A stretch of 64,000 nucleotides of DNA from Nitrospinaceae bacterium. Lineage in GTDB: Bacteria; Nitrospinota; Nitrospinia; Nitrospinales; Nitrospinaceae. The stretch lies in contig JAJDBJ010000029.1 of NCBI GenBank assembly GCA_029261395.1, forward strand, positions 22,686-86,685, in the 5' to 3' direction. Of this stretch, positions 41,682 through 50,591 are shown piece by piece. The position numbers were made by a program, and so were the translations under genes. Within the stretch, counting starts at the first letter, position 1. The number at the start of each line of letters is the position of its first letter. The notes below the pieces were generated by a model. It was not told the DNA's origin. It saw nothing but the letters and a program-made list of their open reading frames with translations, and did no database searches.

Positions 41682-43925
41682 TTACGCTTTTTGACTACCC
41701 ACGTAATTCAAAGCGGAACCCGCTTTAAACCATTCGATCTCGTCCTCATTCAAAGTGTGGTTCAATTGGATTTTGTCCGTTGAACCGTCTTCATGAGTCG
41801 CCGTCATAGTCACTGCCTGACCCGGCTTGAGCTTATCCAGGCCTTCAAACGAAATAGCGTCTTTCTGCTGAATTTTTTCGTAATCAGCTTTGTTCGTAAA
41901 TGCAAACGGCAGAAGACCCTGTTTCTTGAGATTCGCCTCAAAAATCCGGGCAAAAGATTTTGCGACAATCGCCCGACCACCCATGTGACGCGGCTCCATG
42001 GCGGCATGTTCGCGGCTGGACCCCTCACCAATATTTTCATCAGCGAAGACCACCCATCCTTGACCATTGTCTTTATAATGACGGGCAATCTTATTCAGCT
42101 CATCCGCTTGTCCAGTCATCAGATTGTTACCCTTGCCGGTTTCTCCATAAAAAGAGTTGTTGGCACCGAGAAACAGATTGTTACTGATGTTGTCTAGATG
42201 ACCGCGGAATTTCAACCACGGGCCGGCCTGCGAAATATGATCGGTGGTGCACTTCCCATCGGCTTTGAACAATACCTTGAGGTTTTGGTAATCTGCAACC
42301 GGGTCCTGTTTTGGAAACGGCTCCAGAAAGGATAATCGCTCACTCTTGGGATCAATGACGACCTCTCCCGACATGGTGGGTGCCAAGAATCCGCTGTCTT
42401 TGGTGGCGTATCCTTTATCCGGGTAAATCTCTCCGGTGGGTGGTTCAAATTTAAAGTCGCCGATTTTATCAGTTATTGGATTGAATTTCATGCTTCCTCC
42501 GAAAGCCATAGCGACCACCACTTCTGGGCTACTGATAAAGCTCAAGGTCTCGGCGCTTCCATCATTCCTTTTGGCAAAATTTCGATTGTAAGAACTGATG
42601 ATGCTGTTGGGCTCACCTTTTTGAACATCTTCCCGTTTCCACTGACCGATACAGGGCCCGCAGGCATTAGCGAGAACGGTTGCGCCCACATCCTCAAAAT
42701 CCTTCAAAATTCCATCCCGACTGATCGTCTCAAAAATTCGTTCCGAACCGGGAGTCACCAGAAAATTGGATTTTGCCTTCAGGCCGGCTTTTTTAGCTTG
42801 GCGGACCAAGCTCACAGCACGAGTCAAATCTTCATAACTGGAGTTGGTGCAGGATCCGATCAGACCAGCGGACAGCTTTTCTGGGTAGCCGTTCTTGTCG
42901 ACATCGGAGGCCATCTGTGAAATGGGCCGACCCAGATCAGGACTGTGCGGTCCGACAATATGGGGTTCGAGAGTGGATAGGTCGATTTCATGAACCTCGT
43001 CGTAATAGTTCTCAGGGTTCTGTTCCACTTCCGGGTCTGAAATCAGGTGCTCGGCATACTTCTTACAGAGATCGGCAATGGCATCACGCTCGGTTTTGCG
43101 GAGGTAGACATCCATGCTCTCGTCATAACCGAAGGTAGAGGTGGTAGCACCGATTTCCGCCCCCATGTTGGTGACGGTACCTTTACCGGTCGCGCTCAGG
43201 GAGCGGGCTCCCTCACCGAAATATTCGACAATCTTGCCGGTACCGCCTTTAGCCGTTAGCATAGTGGCCACCTTGAGAATGATATCTTTCGAGGCCGTCC
43301 AACCGCTCAGCTTGCCGGTCAGTTTAATGCCTACCAGTTTTGGCATGCGGGTTACGAATTTTTGTCCGGTCATCACATCCACGGCATCCGCACCGCCGAC
43401 ACCAATAGCGATCATGCCCAAGCCGCCAGCATTCACGGTATGGGAATCGGTGCCGATCATCAGGGTTCCCGGAACCGCATAGTTTTCGAGTACCACCTGA
43501 TGAATGATTCCGGAGCCGGGTTTCCAGAAATCCATGCCATACTTCATGGCGGCGGACTGAAGAAAGTCATACACTTCTTTATTGGTTTCAATTCCCGCTT
43601 TGAGATCCTCGGCGGAACCAACATGGGCCTGAATTAAATGGTCGCAGTGAACCGAAGTTGGCCCCGCTACCTTGGGCAGATTAGCGGACATGAACTGCAA
43701 AATAGCCATCTGTGCGGTGGCGTCCTGCATAGCCACCCGGTCCGCATTCAAATAGATGTCTGATTTTCCACGTTCCAGTTTGGAAAAGTCAGTACCGGCA
43801 TCCATGTGGGAATATAGAATTTTTTCGACGATGGTTAATTTACGGCCCAGATTACTGCGGGCGGCGTTCAGGGATTCTTCCATGGATTGAAACAATTTTT
43901 CAATGGGGGCTGGATCCAATAACAT
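41682..43925 (-). CDS. acnA: Aconitate hydratase (mitochondrial-type, AcnA family)
   Basis: Interconverts citrate and isocitrate through a [4Fe-4S] cluster. The cluster cysteines lie in GLIGSCTNSSYEDLT and NACGPCIGQWKRED. Other landmarks are TSVHCDHLIQAH, TDSHTVNAGGLGMIAIGVGG, GKGTVTNMGAEIGAT, and the C-terminal swivel domain GEGSSREHAAMEPRHMGGRAIV. At 747 residues it matches the shorter, mitochondrial-type branch. An AAGGAGAG site precedes the ATG. Monocistronic: divergent hydrolase upstream and a strong terminator downstream. Confidence 0.96.
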   Translation of the reverse strand: MLLDPAPIEKLFQSMEESLNAARSNLGRKLTIVEKILYSHMDAGTDFSKLERGKSDIYLNADRVAMQDATAQMAILQFMSANLPKVAGPTSVHCDHLIQAHVGSAEDLKAGIETNKEVYDFLQSAAMKYGMDFWKPGSGIIHQVVLENYAVPGTLMIGTDSHTVNAGGLGMIAIGVGGADAVDVMTGQKFVTRMPKLVGIKLTGKLSGWTASKDIILKVATMLTAKGGTGKIVEYFGEGARSLSATGKGTVTNMGAEIGATTSTFGYDESMDVYLRKTERDAIADLCKKYAEHLISDPEVEQNPENYYDEVHEIDLSTLEPHIVGPHSPDLGRPISQMASDVDKNGYPEKLSAGLIGSCTNSSYEDLTRAVSLVRQAKKAGLKAKSNFLVTPGSERIFETISRDGILKDFEDVGATVLANACGPCIGQWKREDVQKGEPNSIISSYNRNFAKRNDGSAETLSFISSPEVVVAMAFGGSMKFNPITDKIGDFKFEPPTGEIYPDKGYATKDSGFLAPTMSGEVVIDPKSERLSFLEPFPKQDPVADYQNLKVLFKADGKCTTDHISQAGPWLKFRGHLDNISNNLFLGANNSFYGETGKGNNLMTGQADELNKIARHYKDNGQGWVVFADENIGEGSSREHAAMEPRHMGGRAIVAKSFARIFEANLKKQGLLPFAFTNKADYEKIQQKDAISFEGLDKLKPGQAVTMTATHEDGSTDKIQLNHTLNEDEIEWFKAGSALNYVGSQKA

Positions 43926-44150
43926 TGAACACTCTCCTTACACGATTAGTTTTTTTGTTGATATAATGGCCCCTCAATCACGGAACGAAATCAGATTGGG
44001 GAAGGTTGTATTACAAGTCAGTTTTGAAAGGCATGATTTTGCCATGAAGCTATTGAAAATTCAATCATTTTAAGGACAGGGGCATTTCTCTGGAATTTGC
44101 TCTAACTATAATTGCAATAATAACTTAATAACAATTTATTAAAGTGAACT

Positions 44151-44930
44151 ATGAGTTCTATTTTTGATTCACCCCAATTCAATGCCAACCTGTTTTTTCC
44201 CCGACCCGATCGGCTGGCACCTCCGGAGGGTTCCGATGATATTTATATCGAGGTCGAACCGGAAATCAAGGTCCATGTCCGGCGTTACCCGACCCCCAAT
44301 GCCCGGTTCAGCCTGTTGTATTTTCACGGTAATGGGGAGATCGCCTCGGATTACGATGAGATTTCCAAGGCCTTTGCCTATCTCGGTGGGGAGTTTGTCG
44401 TCTGTGATTACCGGGGCTATGGGCGAAGCGATGGCCATCCGACTTTAAGGACAGCGCTTCAGGATGCCCACAAGATTTATCAAACGCTGAAAAATGAGGG
44501 CAAATTACAGAATCCCCTGTGCGTCATGGGCCGATCCCTGGGAAGCGCCCCGGCGATTGAGTTATGCTCTCATTATCCAGAGATCGATTGCTGTATCATC
44601 GAAAGCGGCTACGCCGATCCCGTCCCTCTGGTAGAAAGACGGGGATTACGAATCGACAAGACCACGCCGGAAGAAGATGCGTTGTTCAATAACAGTCAAA
44701 AAATCAAGAAAGTCACCTGTCCCTTGCTGATTATGCACGGTCAGGATGATATGCTGATCTATCCCAATGAGGCGGAACTCAATTATCAGCAGGCTGGATC
44801 TGAATCGAAAGCCTTGCAGATTCTGGAGGGGGTAGGGCACAATGATATCCTGATGGCCCCGGACAACGGTTATTTTAACTGCCTGCAACGGTTTTTTGAT
44901 AAAGTATTCAATTCGACACAATCAAGATGA
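44151..44930 (+). CDS. Alpha/beta hydrolase fold protein
   Basis: A 259-residue cytoplasmic hydrolase. The oxyanion-hole motif YFHGNGE, DYRGYGRSDGHPT and the nucleophile elbow MGRSLGSAP are visible, as is the catalytic Asp region LLIMHGQDDMLI and a terminal His in GVGHNDIL. The layout resembles ABHD13/17-like serine hydrolases. The substrate is unknown. It is transcribed divergently from acnA and followed 43 bases later by an LRR gene, so these two may form an operon. Confidence 0.85.
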   Translation: MSSIFDSPQFNANLFFPRPDRLAPPEGSDDIYIEVEPEIKVHVRRYPTPNARFSLLYFHGNGEIASDYDEISKAFAYLGGEFVVCDYRGYGRSDGHPTLRTALQDAHKIYQTLKNEGKLQNPLCVMGRSLGSAPAIELCSHYPEIDCCIIESGYADPVPLVERRGLRIDKTTPEEDALFNNSQKIKKVTCPLLIMHGQDDMLIYPNEAELNYQQAGSESKALQILEGVGHNDILMAPDNGYFNCLQRFFDKVFNSTQSR

Positions 44931-44973
44931 GAAGATGCGAGAATTCTTCCGTTACACATAGTTTGGAGATCTG

Positions 44974-46170
44974 ATGACCAAAAAGTTTTACAACATTGAG
45001 GGACTCATTCGAAACGGCTTTAAATTAAGCCGGAACTATCAAGCTCTGGATTTCCACTTCACCAAACTGGGAGATGCGGGAGTTCTTGTTCTGGCAAAAT
45101 CCAGGTCCGTCCGTCAATTGAGGCGGCTGATCATTCCCGTACAGAAACTTGGGCCGGAAAGTGCAAAGGCGATTGCAGAGTCAGAAAACCTATCGAACCT
45201 TGAGTACCTTAAATTGTATAAAAATAAAATTGGCGACGAAGGGGTTGGTTATTTTTCGGATTCAAAAAATATGGAAAAACTTAAATCATTGCGTCTGGCC
45301 TGGAATGAAATTTCCCACAAGGGAGCGCAATCTATTGCAAACTCCGGAAATTTTCAGTCCCTGACCAGCCTGGTTCTTTCTCAAAACAGTCTGGGCGATG
45401 AAGGCATTAAGGTTTTAGCTGAAAGCAAGAATCTGCCCAATCTGGAATTACTGGACCTCAAGAAAAACGGCATCACTGACGAGGGCGCGCTGACGTTTGC
45501 AAAGAGCCCCAACTTTGTCAACTTGCAAAGCATTGATTTAACTGAAAATAAGTTGACCGAGAAGGGTAAGGAGGCAATCGCCGGATTCCTGATTCTTAAC
45601 CTCATCCGCAAACGTTTGAGTGAAAACGGCGAAGTGCTGGATCTCAGCAAGCTGAACCTCGGCGACATGCAGATAAAAATCATATCCGAATATGAGGGAT
45701 TAAAGGATCTCAAGAAACTATACCTGGAGCTCAATTACATTACAGCCGTCGGTGCGGGATTCCTGGCTGAGTCACCACACTTGAAAAACCTGACTCTGCT
45801 TTCTCTGGACCGCAACCAGATTGGCGACGAAGGGATAAAGCAGATCGTGCAATCGGAGAATTTTGCCAACCTGGAAACACTCATGGTCGAGAATAATGTT
45901 ATCACCAATGAAGGCGTTCAGGCCGTTGCAGAATCCGAATTGATGTCCAACCTGGTCCGATTGTATGTCGAGGGCAATGCATATGACGACGAGGGTTGGG
46001 AGGCGTTGAGGGATTCGGAGTTTCTCCAGGATTTGGAATATCCCGTCTTTGAGCGAGAAGAAGAGGAAGTGGAAGAGGAAGAAGAGGATGAAGAAGAATT
46101 CGAAGATATCGAGGAAGTGGAAGAGGAGGATGAGGAGGAAGACATCGACGATGACGAATTCGCTCAGTAG
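44974..46170 (+). CDS. Leucine-rich repeat (RNI-like) protein with acidic tail, 398 residues
   Basis: A cytoplasmic-looking protein with about twelve RNI-type repeats (for example LKLYKNKIGDEG, LRLAWNEISHKG, LVLSQNSLGDEG, LDLKKNGITDEG, LSLDRNQIGDEG). A break near residue 205-220 divides two LRR blocks. The final 45 residues are nearly all Glu and Asp and end FAQ. There is no signal peptide. It resembles the shorter LRR protein at 23129-23860, and the repeat consensus (N-I-DEG) is shared. It probably binds proteins; the acidic tail could contact basic partners. Function unknown. Confidence 0.82.
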   Translation: MTKKFYNIEGLIRNGFKLSRNYQALDFHFTKLGDAGVLVLAKSRSVRQLRRLIIPVQKLGPESAKAIAESENLSNLEYLKLYKNKIGDEGVGYFSDSKNMEKLKSLRLAWNEISHKGAQSIANSGNFQSLTSLVLSQNSLGDEGIKVLAESKNLPNLELLDLKKNGITDEGALTFAKSPNFVNLQSIDLTENKLTEKGKEAIAGFLILNLIRKRLSENGEVLDLSKLNLGDMQIKIISEYEGLKDLKKLYLELNYITAVGAGFLAESPHLKNLTLLSLDRNQIGDEGIKQIVQSENFANLETLMVENNVITNEGVQAVAESELMSNLVRLYVEGNAYDDEGWEALRDSEFLQDLEYPVFEREEEEVEEEEEDEEEFEDIEEVEEEDEEEDIDDDEFAQ

Positions 46171-46196
46171 AAAACGTCACCCCTTGCCAAAGCCCT

Positions 46197-46736
46197 CTAC
46201 CAAGAAGTCACCCACAGCTCTTTCGAAGGCCGCGCTTTGAAAATTTCACCCACCCGTTTGGTAAATTCCTTCGGATTGAACGAGGTATTGTAATCGTTCG
46301 ATTCATACCGAAAGGGATTCCAGGAAAGCACCAACCGCTCGATAAACATTTCATCCAGAGGGACATGCGTTATTTTTTTGATGATCCCGGTATCAGAATC
46401 CACCAAAACGGCGGCCATGGAGCATTCCTCTTTGGCATAAAGTGCTTCGCAGAATCCCGGAGCCTCTATTTCCATTTGTGAAGGATTGCAGGGGGTCTCC
46501 AGAATCCAGTCCTCACTTCCGATGGCGAAAATAGGTATGGAGGGGAACTCGGATTCGGTTATCAGTTTAGCCCGCCATTTGCCTCCCCAAGCCTCTACCT
46601 GTTGGTTGGACGGGCTGGGAATCGACCCGACCAATAACATGTCGCCATTGGGGGAGATGGACAAACCACCGCCTGTACCCTCTACTGTGACCGGGCATTG
46701 TTTTCCTTCTTCAAAAGCTATATTTTGTTCCGTCAT
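46197..46736 (-). CDS. Hypothetical protein, 179 residues
   Basis: I do not recognise this protein. It lacks a signal peptide and membrane helices and carries beta-rich segments (GGLSISPNGDMLLVGSIP, AAVLVDSDTGIIKKITHVPL). A LSISPNGDMLLVG-type segment recalls a single beta-propeller-like repeat, but no further copies are seen. Several Cys (three, near residues 14, 83 and 95) are present. It converges with the LRR gene, 27 bases apart. Confidence rests on codon-like composition and length. Confidence 0.65.
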   Translation of the reverse strand: MTEQNIAFEEGKQCPVTVEGTGGGLSISPNGDMLLVGSIPSPSNQQVEAWGGKWRAKLITESEFPSIPIFAIGSEDWILETPCNPSQMEIEAPGFCEALYAKEECSMAAVLVDSDTGIIKKITHVPLDEMFIERLVLSWNPFRYESNDYNTSFNPKEFTKRVGEIFKARPSKELWVTSW

Positions 46737-46912
46737 GATTCCTGATCCAAAATGTGGTTTAAAGGGTTTTTGAGCCGATATTTTCTATCTATTTTATCGC
46801 TTCTGTCAATACTTTAACACATGCCCCGGAAATAGCCTTGAGATCAGACTTCGCTTCGGTTATGCTGGCGCGTCCTTTCTGGGGAGAACCATATAAACAT
46901 AAAAAGAGAGCC

Positions 46913-48310
46913 ATGAAAACCACATTAATAGGTCACGCCTGCATTTTATTTGAGTCCTGTGAAACCACCCTGCTGTCGGATCCCTGTCTGTTTAGCCTGC
47001 ACTTTGAAGAGCTTAATTATTACTTTCCCAGGGTGGAAATTAACAGGGATAAATTTCCCCGTCCGGATGCCGTGTATCTGTCTCACCGCCATCAGGACCA
47101 TTTTGATATCCGCACGCTGGCGTATCTACCGAAAGACCTGAAAATACTGTGTCCGGACGATCCAATCATGCTCGAGTGCCTGACGGAACTGGGATACACC
47201 GATGTGACCGTGGTGAAGGATTTCGAAGCGATCCAAGTCAAAAACCTGACCTTGATACCCACACCTTCTTTAAATCAGGATTATTACCCGGAGCATGGGT
47301 TGATCATTCAGGATGGGGAAGTCAATATATGGAATCAGGTGGACACGGTGGTTTCCCCTGAAATCATCAAATACATTCATCGGATTTGTGGTCAGGTGGA
47401 TTTTGCCCATGTTCGATTCGAACCCTTATTGGAGCAGAATTTTGCCTACAATAAGGATTCTGTCTTGCCATTTGACGAGTACAGCTCATTTCTCAAAGTG
47501 GCCGGGGCCTTGTCTCCAAAATTTGCAGTTCCGGGTTCGGCGGGTGAACATTTTTACGATCGTGCAGAGTTTCTCAACCACTTTGTATTTCCAGCGACAC
47601 AGGAACAGTTTATTACGGATCTGGAGGCGTTCTCGCCGGAAATTGGTTCCAGTATATTTTACCCAGGAGACGTGGCCGAAATCAGTTCTGAAGGCGTAAA
47701 AATTCATCAACAACAAACCGATCTGGTGACCCGACAGGAAGATGATATTTTCCGGACCGCCTTCAATCCAGTCTATGAAGTACCGCGCATCCGCACGTTG
47801 ACAGAAGACCCTGAGCAACGGGTCAAGGAAAAGGAAGCAGTAACGAGTTTTATCGAAAGCGGCGCCTTTTTGGATAAGTTGTGCCAATTAGATGTGATGG
47901 AGGGCTATAAATATTGGGGGATCGGCTATCGCCTGGAACTGTTTGACGAGGACAGCTCGGACATATGGAGTATCGATTTCAGCAAATCCCCAGTGATTCA
48001 GAAAGGGTATTTCGGGACCGTCAATATTTATGAGGGAATCGGTTATTCGGAGATCTATCGCTTGATTCAGGGCGATACCAATTGGGACTTCGTCGGCGCT
48101 TCTGGACAGTACCGGACGTTCCATAATATTTACCGGGTGAGTCGGGGGAATTTTGAGTCCTATCCACAGGAGAAGAAATTTCCACAACCGCTGCCGGAAG
48201 TATTTCCAGCAAACCGGGAAATGGATCGGGAAAAGTATATGAAAGACGTCCGCCGCTGGAAAGGGCACTTTGATAATGCAGGCTCGGCCAAAATGACTGA
48301 TAATAATTGA
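46913..48310 (+). CDS. Metallo-beta-lactamase fold hydrolase (UlaG-like N-terminus) with extra C-terminal domain
   Basis: A 465-residue protein. The N-terminal metallo-beta-lactamase domain carries the start TTLIGHACILFE, SDPC and the metal motif SHRHQDHFD (HxHxDH), as in UlaG-like lactonases. The domain continues with FAHVRFEPLLEQN and FAVPGSAGEHFYDR. About 200 C-terminal residues (from about 270) do not match the MBL core and contain a region like PVIQKGYFGTVNIYEGIGYSEIYRLI. The frame is open from a TTG at 46838, but ATG 46913 with an AGAGAG site begins at the fold. The substrate is not evident. Confidence 0.8.
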   Translation: MKTTLIGHACILFESCETTLLSDPCLFSLHFEELNYYFPRVEINRDKFPRPDAVYLSHRHQDHFDIRTLAYLPKDLKILCPDDPIMLECLTELGYTDVTVVKDFEAIQVKNLTLIPTPSLNQDYYPEHGLIIQDGEVNIWNQVDTVVSPEIIKYIHRICGQVDFAHVRFEPLLEQNFAYNKDSVLPFDEYSSFLKVAGALSPKFAVPGSAGEHFYDRAEFLNHFVFPATQEQFITDLEAFSPEIGSSIFYPGDVAEISSEGVKIHQQQTDLVTRQEDDIFRTAFNPVYEVPRIRTLTEDPEQRVKEKEAVTSFIESGAFLDKLCQLDVMEGYKYWGIGYRLELFDEDSSDIWSIDFSKSPVIQKGYFGTVNIYEGIGYSEIYRLIQGDTNWDFVGASGQYRTFHNIYRVSRGNFESYPQEKKFPQPLPEVFPANREMDREKYMKDVRRWKGHFDNAGSAKMTDNN

Positions 48311-48363
48311 CAGGACTCGTCGAACTCAGTAAAATTCGTCGCTTACACCGAATAATAAAATAC

Positions 48364-48441
48364 GGCGGTATAGCTCAGCTGGTTTAGAGCGCACGGCTCA
48401 TATCCGTGAGGTCCGGGGTTCAAGTCCCTGTACCGCCACCA
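48364..48441 (+). tRNA. tRNA with CAT anticodon, probably tRNA-Met
   Basis: A 78-nucleotide tRNA with encoded CCA. The acceptor stem is GGCGGTA/TACCGCC, the anticodon stem CACGG/CCGTG holds the loop CTCATAT (anticodon CAT), and the T-arm reads GGGG-TTCAAGT-CCCT. The identity could be elongator Met or lysidine-modified Ile; the GGCGGT acceptor favours Met. tilS is present in the window, so Ile2 is not excluded. Confidence 0.93.
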
Positions 48442-48445
48442 ATTT

Positions 48446-48478
48446 AAGGACTTGGATTTTTTGATCCAAGTCCTTTTT
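48446..48478 (+). terminator. Rho-independent terminator after the tRNA
   Basis: AAGGACTTGGAT (48446-48457), a six-base loop, ATCCAAGTCCTT (48464-48475), then T residues. A perfect 12-bp stem just after the tRNA. Confidence 0.92.
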
Positions 48479-48713
48479 GTTTTTAAAAAAGCCGATATCG
48501 GGTTCCAAATCGTATTTCGCGCGATCTAATATCGGAATTTCCAATAAGGCCGGGTGCATTAGAAAGCGTCAATTCAGCGTCTGTAATCGTATCGAAATAA
48601 CGCTATTCCGCTGTCAGAGAAAAGTTTTCTGTAAGATCGACTGCGGCACCTGCCATCAGTTGATACGAATAAACCGTATCGTCGTCCACCACCAGACAAC
48701 TCATAGTTGACGG

Positions 48714-48741
48714 TTGACAAATTGATGCCCTTCCATAAAAT
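48714..48741 (+). promoter_or_regulatory. Sigma70-type promoter for the BFD-like gene
   Basis: TTGACA (48714-48719, perfect), 16-base spacer, TAAAAT (48736-48741), 51 bases before the ATG. It overlaps a perfect dyad at 48740-48756, which would place an operator across the -10 end and start site. Confidence 0.62.
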
Positions 48742-48756
48742 GAGAACTCTTCTCAT
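48740..48756. promoter_or_regulatory. Perfect operator-like inverted repeat at the BFD promoter
   Basis: ATGAGAA, spacer CTC, TTCTCAT: seven-base perfect arms with a three-base spacer, positioned at the -10 and probable start site. The placement suggests a repressor site; the regulator is not identified. Confidence 0.55.
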
Positions 48757-48792
48757 ATTGATGAATATTGCTTTTTAATCGGACATTGCTCA

Positions 48793-49068
48793 ATGGATTC
48801 ACCTCTCAACCCGGATGAAGAAATCATCTGCCAGTGCTTTCAGGTATCTGATGAAACGATCAAGTCGCATATCAAAAAAGACAACCTCAAGAATATAGAA
48901 CAAGTCACCGAAGCTTGTGGTGCCGGGGGAGGGTGTCAATCGTGCCACATGTTGATTCAATTGTTCATCGATCAACATCACAAGAAACCACCCGAACCCC
49001 AAAGCGATGAGACGGAGCCCGGCGATAAAAAACGCAGTTTTTTCAGCAAACTTTTCAAAAGTTATTGA
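48793..49068 (+). CDS. BFD-like [2Fe-2S] protein
   Basis: A 91-residue protein whose first 60 residues match the bacterioferritin-associated ferredoxin / NifU-middle domain. The four Cys ligands follow the CxC...CxxC pattern: C13, C15, C48 and C51 (ICQCF and GGGCQSC). It continues with a charged Pro/Asp-rich linker and a basic C-terminus. It could mobilise iron, donate electrons or serve as an Fe-S carrier. The gene stands upstream of larC with a 32-base gap and has its own promoter with an operator-like dyad, consistent with iron- or Fe-S-responsive control. No bacterioferritin gene is nearby. Confidence 0.83.
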   Translation: MDSPLNPDEEIICQCFQVSDETIKSHIKKDNLKNIEQVTEACGAGGGCQSCHMLIQLFIDQHHKKPPEPQSDETEPGDKKRSFFSKLFKSY

Positions 49069-49100
49069 TTCTTCTTTCCAGTCACAGCCAGGAAACACCT

Positions 49101-50285
49101 ATGAAAACTGCTTACTTCGATTGCCATTCCGGTATCAGTGGAGATATGATTCTGGGTGCCTTGGTGGATGCTGGAGTCAAACTCCAAACCCTCCGCTCAG
49201 GACTGGCTTCTCTAGGGTTGAAAGGATACGAATTAAAATCCCGGCGCGTCAAACGGGGGCTGTTTGGTGGAACCAAAATTGATGTTGTCTTATCCCCCAA
49301 GGCTCATACTCATTCCCGGTCATTCACCGATATCGAAAAATTACTTAAAAACTCCAAACTCCCCAAATCGGTCATCGAAGACTCGGTAGAAATTTTTCTG
49401 CGAATCGGCAGAGCTGAAGCCAAGGTGCACCGCACTAAAATCGATAAAGTCCATTTCCATGAAGTCGGAGCGGTGGACTCGATTGTTGATATTGTTGGCG
49501 GAGTTATCGGAATGCAGGAGCTCGACGTCGACCAGGTTCTGGCGTCGCCATTGAATACAGGGGAGGGGACAGTGGAGTGCGATCATGGGATTCTTCCTGT
49601 GCCCGCACCAGCAACATTGGAATTGCTGAAAGGGATTCCCTGCTACTCCAGCGGCATCCCATACGAGCTGACCACACCCACTGGCGCGGCCATGATCGGG
49701 TTTTGGGCCGATGCCTTTCAATCCTTACCATTGATGAGGGTTCAAAACTCAGGTTATGGAGCAGGCGACCATATCATTAAAGAGCATGCCAATTTATTAA
49801 GAATCATCGTGGGAGATGCGGAAGGTAAGGGCAAAGGTAAAATCGTGCTGGTGGAAACCAATATCGATGACATGAATCCGGAGTTCTACGATCACATAAT
49901 GGATTCTTTATTTTCAGCGGGGGCGTTGGATGTTTATCTCACCACCATCCAAATGAAAAAAAACCGTCCGGCGGTGAAAATTTCCGTATTGGTCCCACCC
50001 GCCAAACGGGAAGCGGTGTCTCACATCCTGTTAACTGAAACTTCCACCTTCGGCATCCGGTTCACTGAAATGGATCGAATCATTCTTGACCGACAATCCA
50101 TGGAGGTGCAAACGCCTTATGGCAAGGTTGCGGTAAAGGTGGGAAGTCTGGACGGACAGATCATGCACTTTTCGCCGGAATACGACAGCTGTAAACAGAT
50201 CGCCCGGAAGCAAAAGGTTCCTGTTAAAACGATCTACGATTCGGTTATGCAATCGGCGAAAAAGAAATTAAAAGGCGGGAGTTGA
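49101..50285 (+). CDS. larC: Nickel insertion protein LarC
   Basis: LarC inserts nickel into the pincer nucleotide cofactor in the LarA pathway. Family parts are the N-terminal FDCHSGISGDMILGALVDAG, the HFHEVGAVDSIVDIVG segment, ELTTPTGAAMI, and the C-terminal LVETNIDDMNPEFYDH and KIKKNRPAVKISV-like KKNRPAVKISVLV. From ATG 49101 it has 394 residues, near the family length. A TTG at 49065 overlapping the BFD stop would extend it by 12 residues; the ATG has an AGGAAA site. LarB is encoded at 37397-38164 on the other strand; no LarA or LarE is seen. Confidence 0.93.
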   Translation: MKTAYFDCHSGISGDMILGALVDAGVKLQTLRSGLASLGLKGYELKSRRVKRGLFGGTKIDVVLSPKAHTHSRSFTDIEKLLKNSKLPKSVIEDSVEIFLRIGRAEAKVHRTKIDKVHFHEVGAVDSIVDIVGGVIGMQELDVDQVLASPLNTGEGTVECDHGILPVPAPATLELLKGIPCYSSGIPYELTTPTGAAMIGFWADAFQSLPLMRVQNSGYGAGDHIIKEHANLLRIIVGDAEGKGKGKIVLVETNIDDMNPEFYDHIMDSLFSAGALDVYLTTIQMKKNRPAVKISVLVPPAKREAVSHILLTETSTFGIRFTEMDRIILDRQSMEVQTPYGKVAVKVGSLDGQIMHFSPEYDSCKQIARKQKVPVKTIYDSVMQSAKKKLKGGS

Positions 50286-50304
50286 TACAGGACAGGGTGG
50301 AGAA

Positions 50305-50583
50305 CTAAACGCCAAGTTTTTTAAGCCATTCCTCGTAATGCTTTTGATACATGATGTCCCACTCGGGAGTGCCTTCGCGGATTTTTTTCTCTTTGTAGGA
50401 AGCGATGGTTTTGCGGGCCTCGGTATCGGCTCTCTCGTCCAACTTCAGTTCTTCCGTCATGACGCGTGTAATTTCCAAACGCACTTCATTCAAATCCATC
50501 TTATAGTCCAGCTCTTCCCGGTTTTCGAAGTCGTTGACGACCAGACTGCTGATATGGTTGATTTTATCTCGGCTTAGTTTCAT
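50305..50583 (-). CDS. DUF507 family protein (second of pair)
   Basis: A 92-residue, charged, mostly helical protein of the DUF507 family (KINHISSLVVNDFENREELDYK, LNEVRLEITRVMTEELKL and a WLKKLG end). Function is unknown. It is nine bases after the upstream DUF507 gene in the same direction, and the two are similar in length and layout, so they are probably paralogous and may form a heterodimer. It ends facing larC with about 19 bases between. Confidence 0.85.
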   Translation of the reverse strand: MKLSRDKINHISSLVVNDFENREELDYKMDLNEVRLEITRVMTEELKLDERADTEARKTIASYKEKKIREGTPEWDIMYQKHYEEWLKKLGV

Positions 50584-50591
50584 AGTGTTTT

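Larger units (their letters stand above)
48479..48792. other. Gene-free stretch of about 314 bases upstream of the BFD gene
   Basis: No gene is supported here. The distal half contains a strong promoter-like element and a perfect operator-like dyad, listed separately. The rest is unremarkable AT-balanced sequence with no further hairpins that I could support. Confidence 0.6.

Noticed and set aside
43141..43482. Plus-strand frames within aconitase
   Set aside because: They are shadows of a well-conserved aconitase gene on the minus strand.
45902..46180. A minus-strand Ser/Pro/Leu-rich frame opposite the LRR acidic tail
   Set aside because: It is the complement of an Asp/Glu run; there is no real start or conserved motif.
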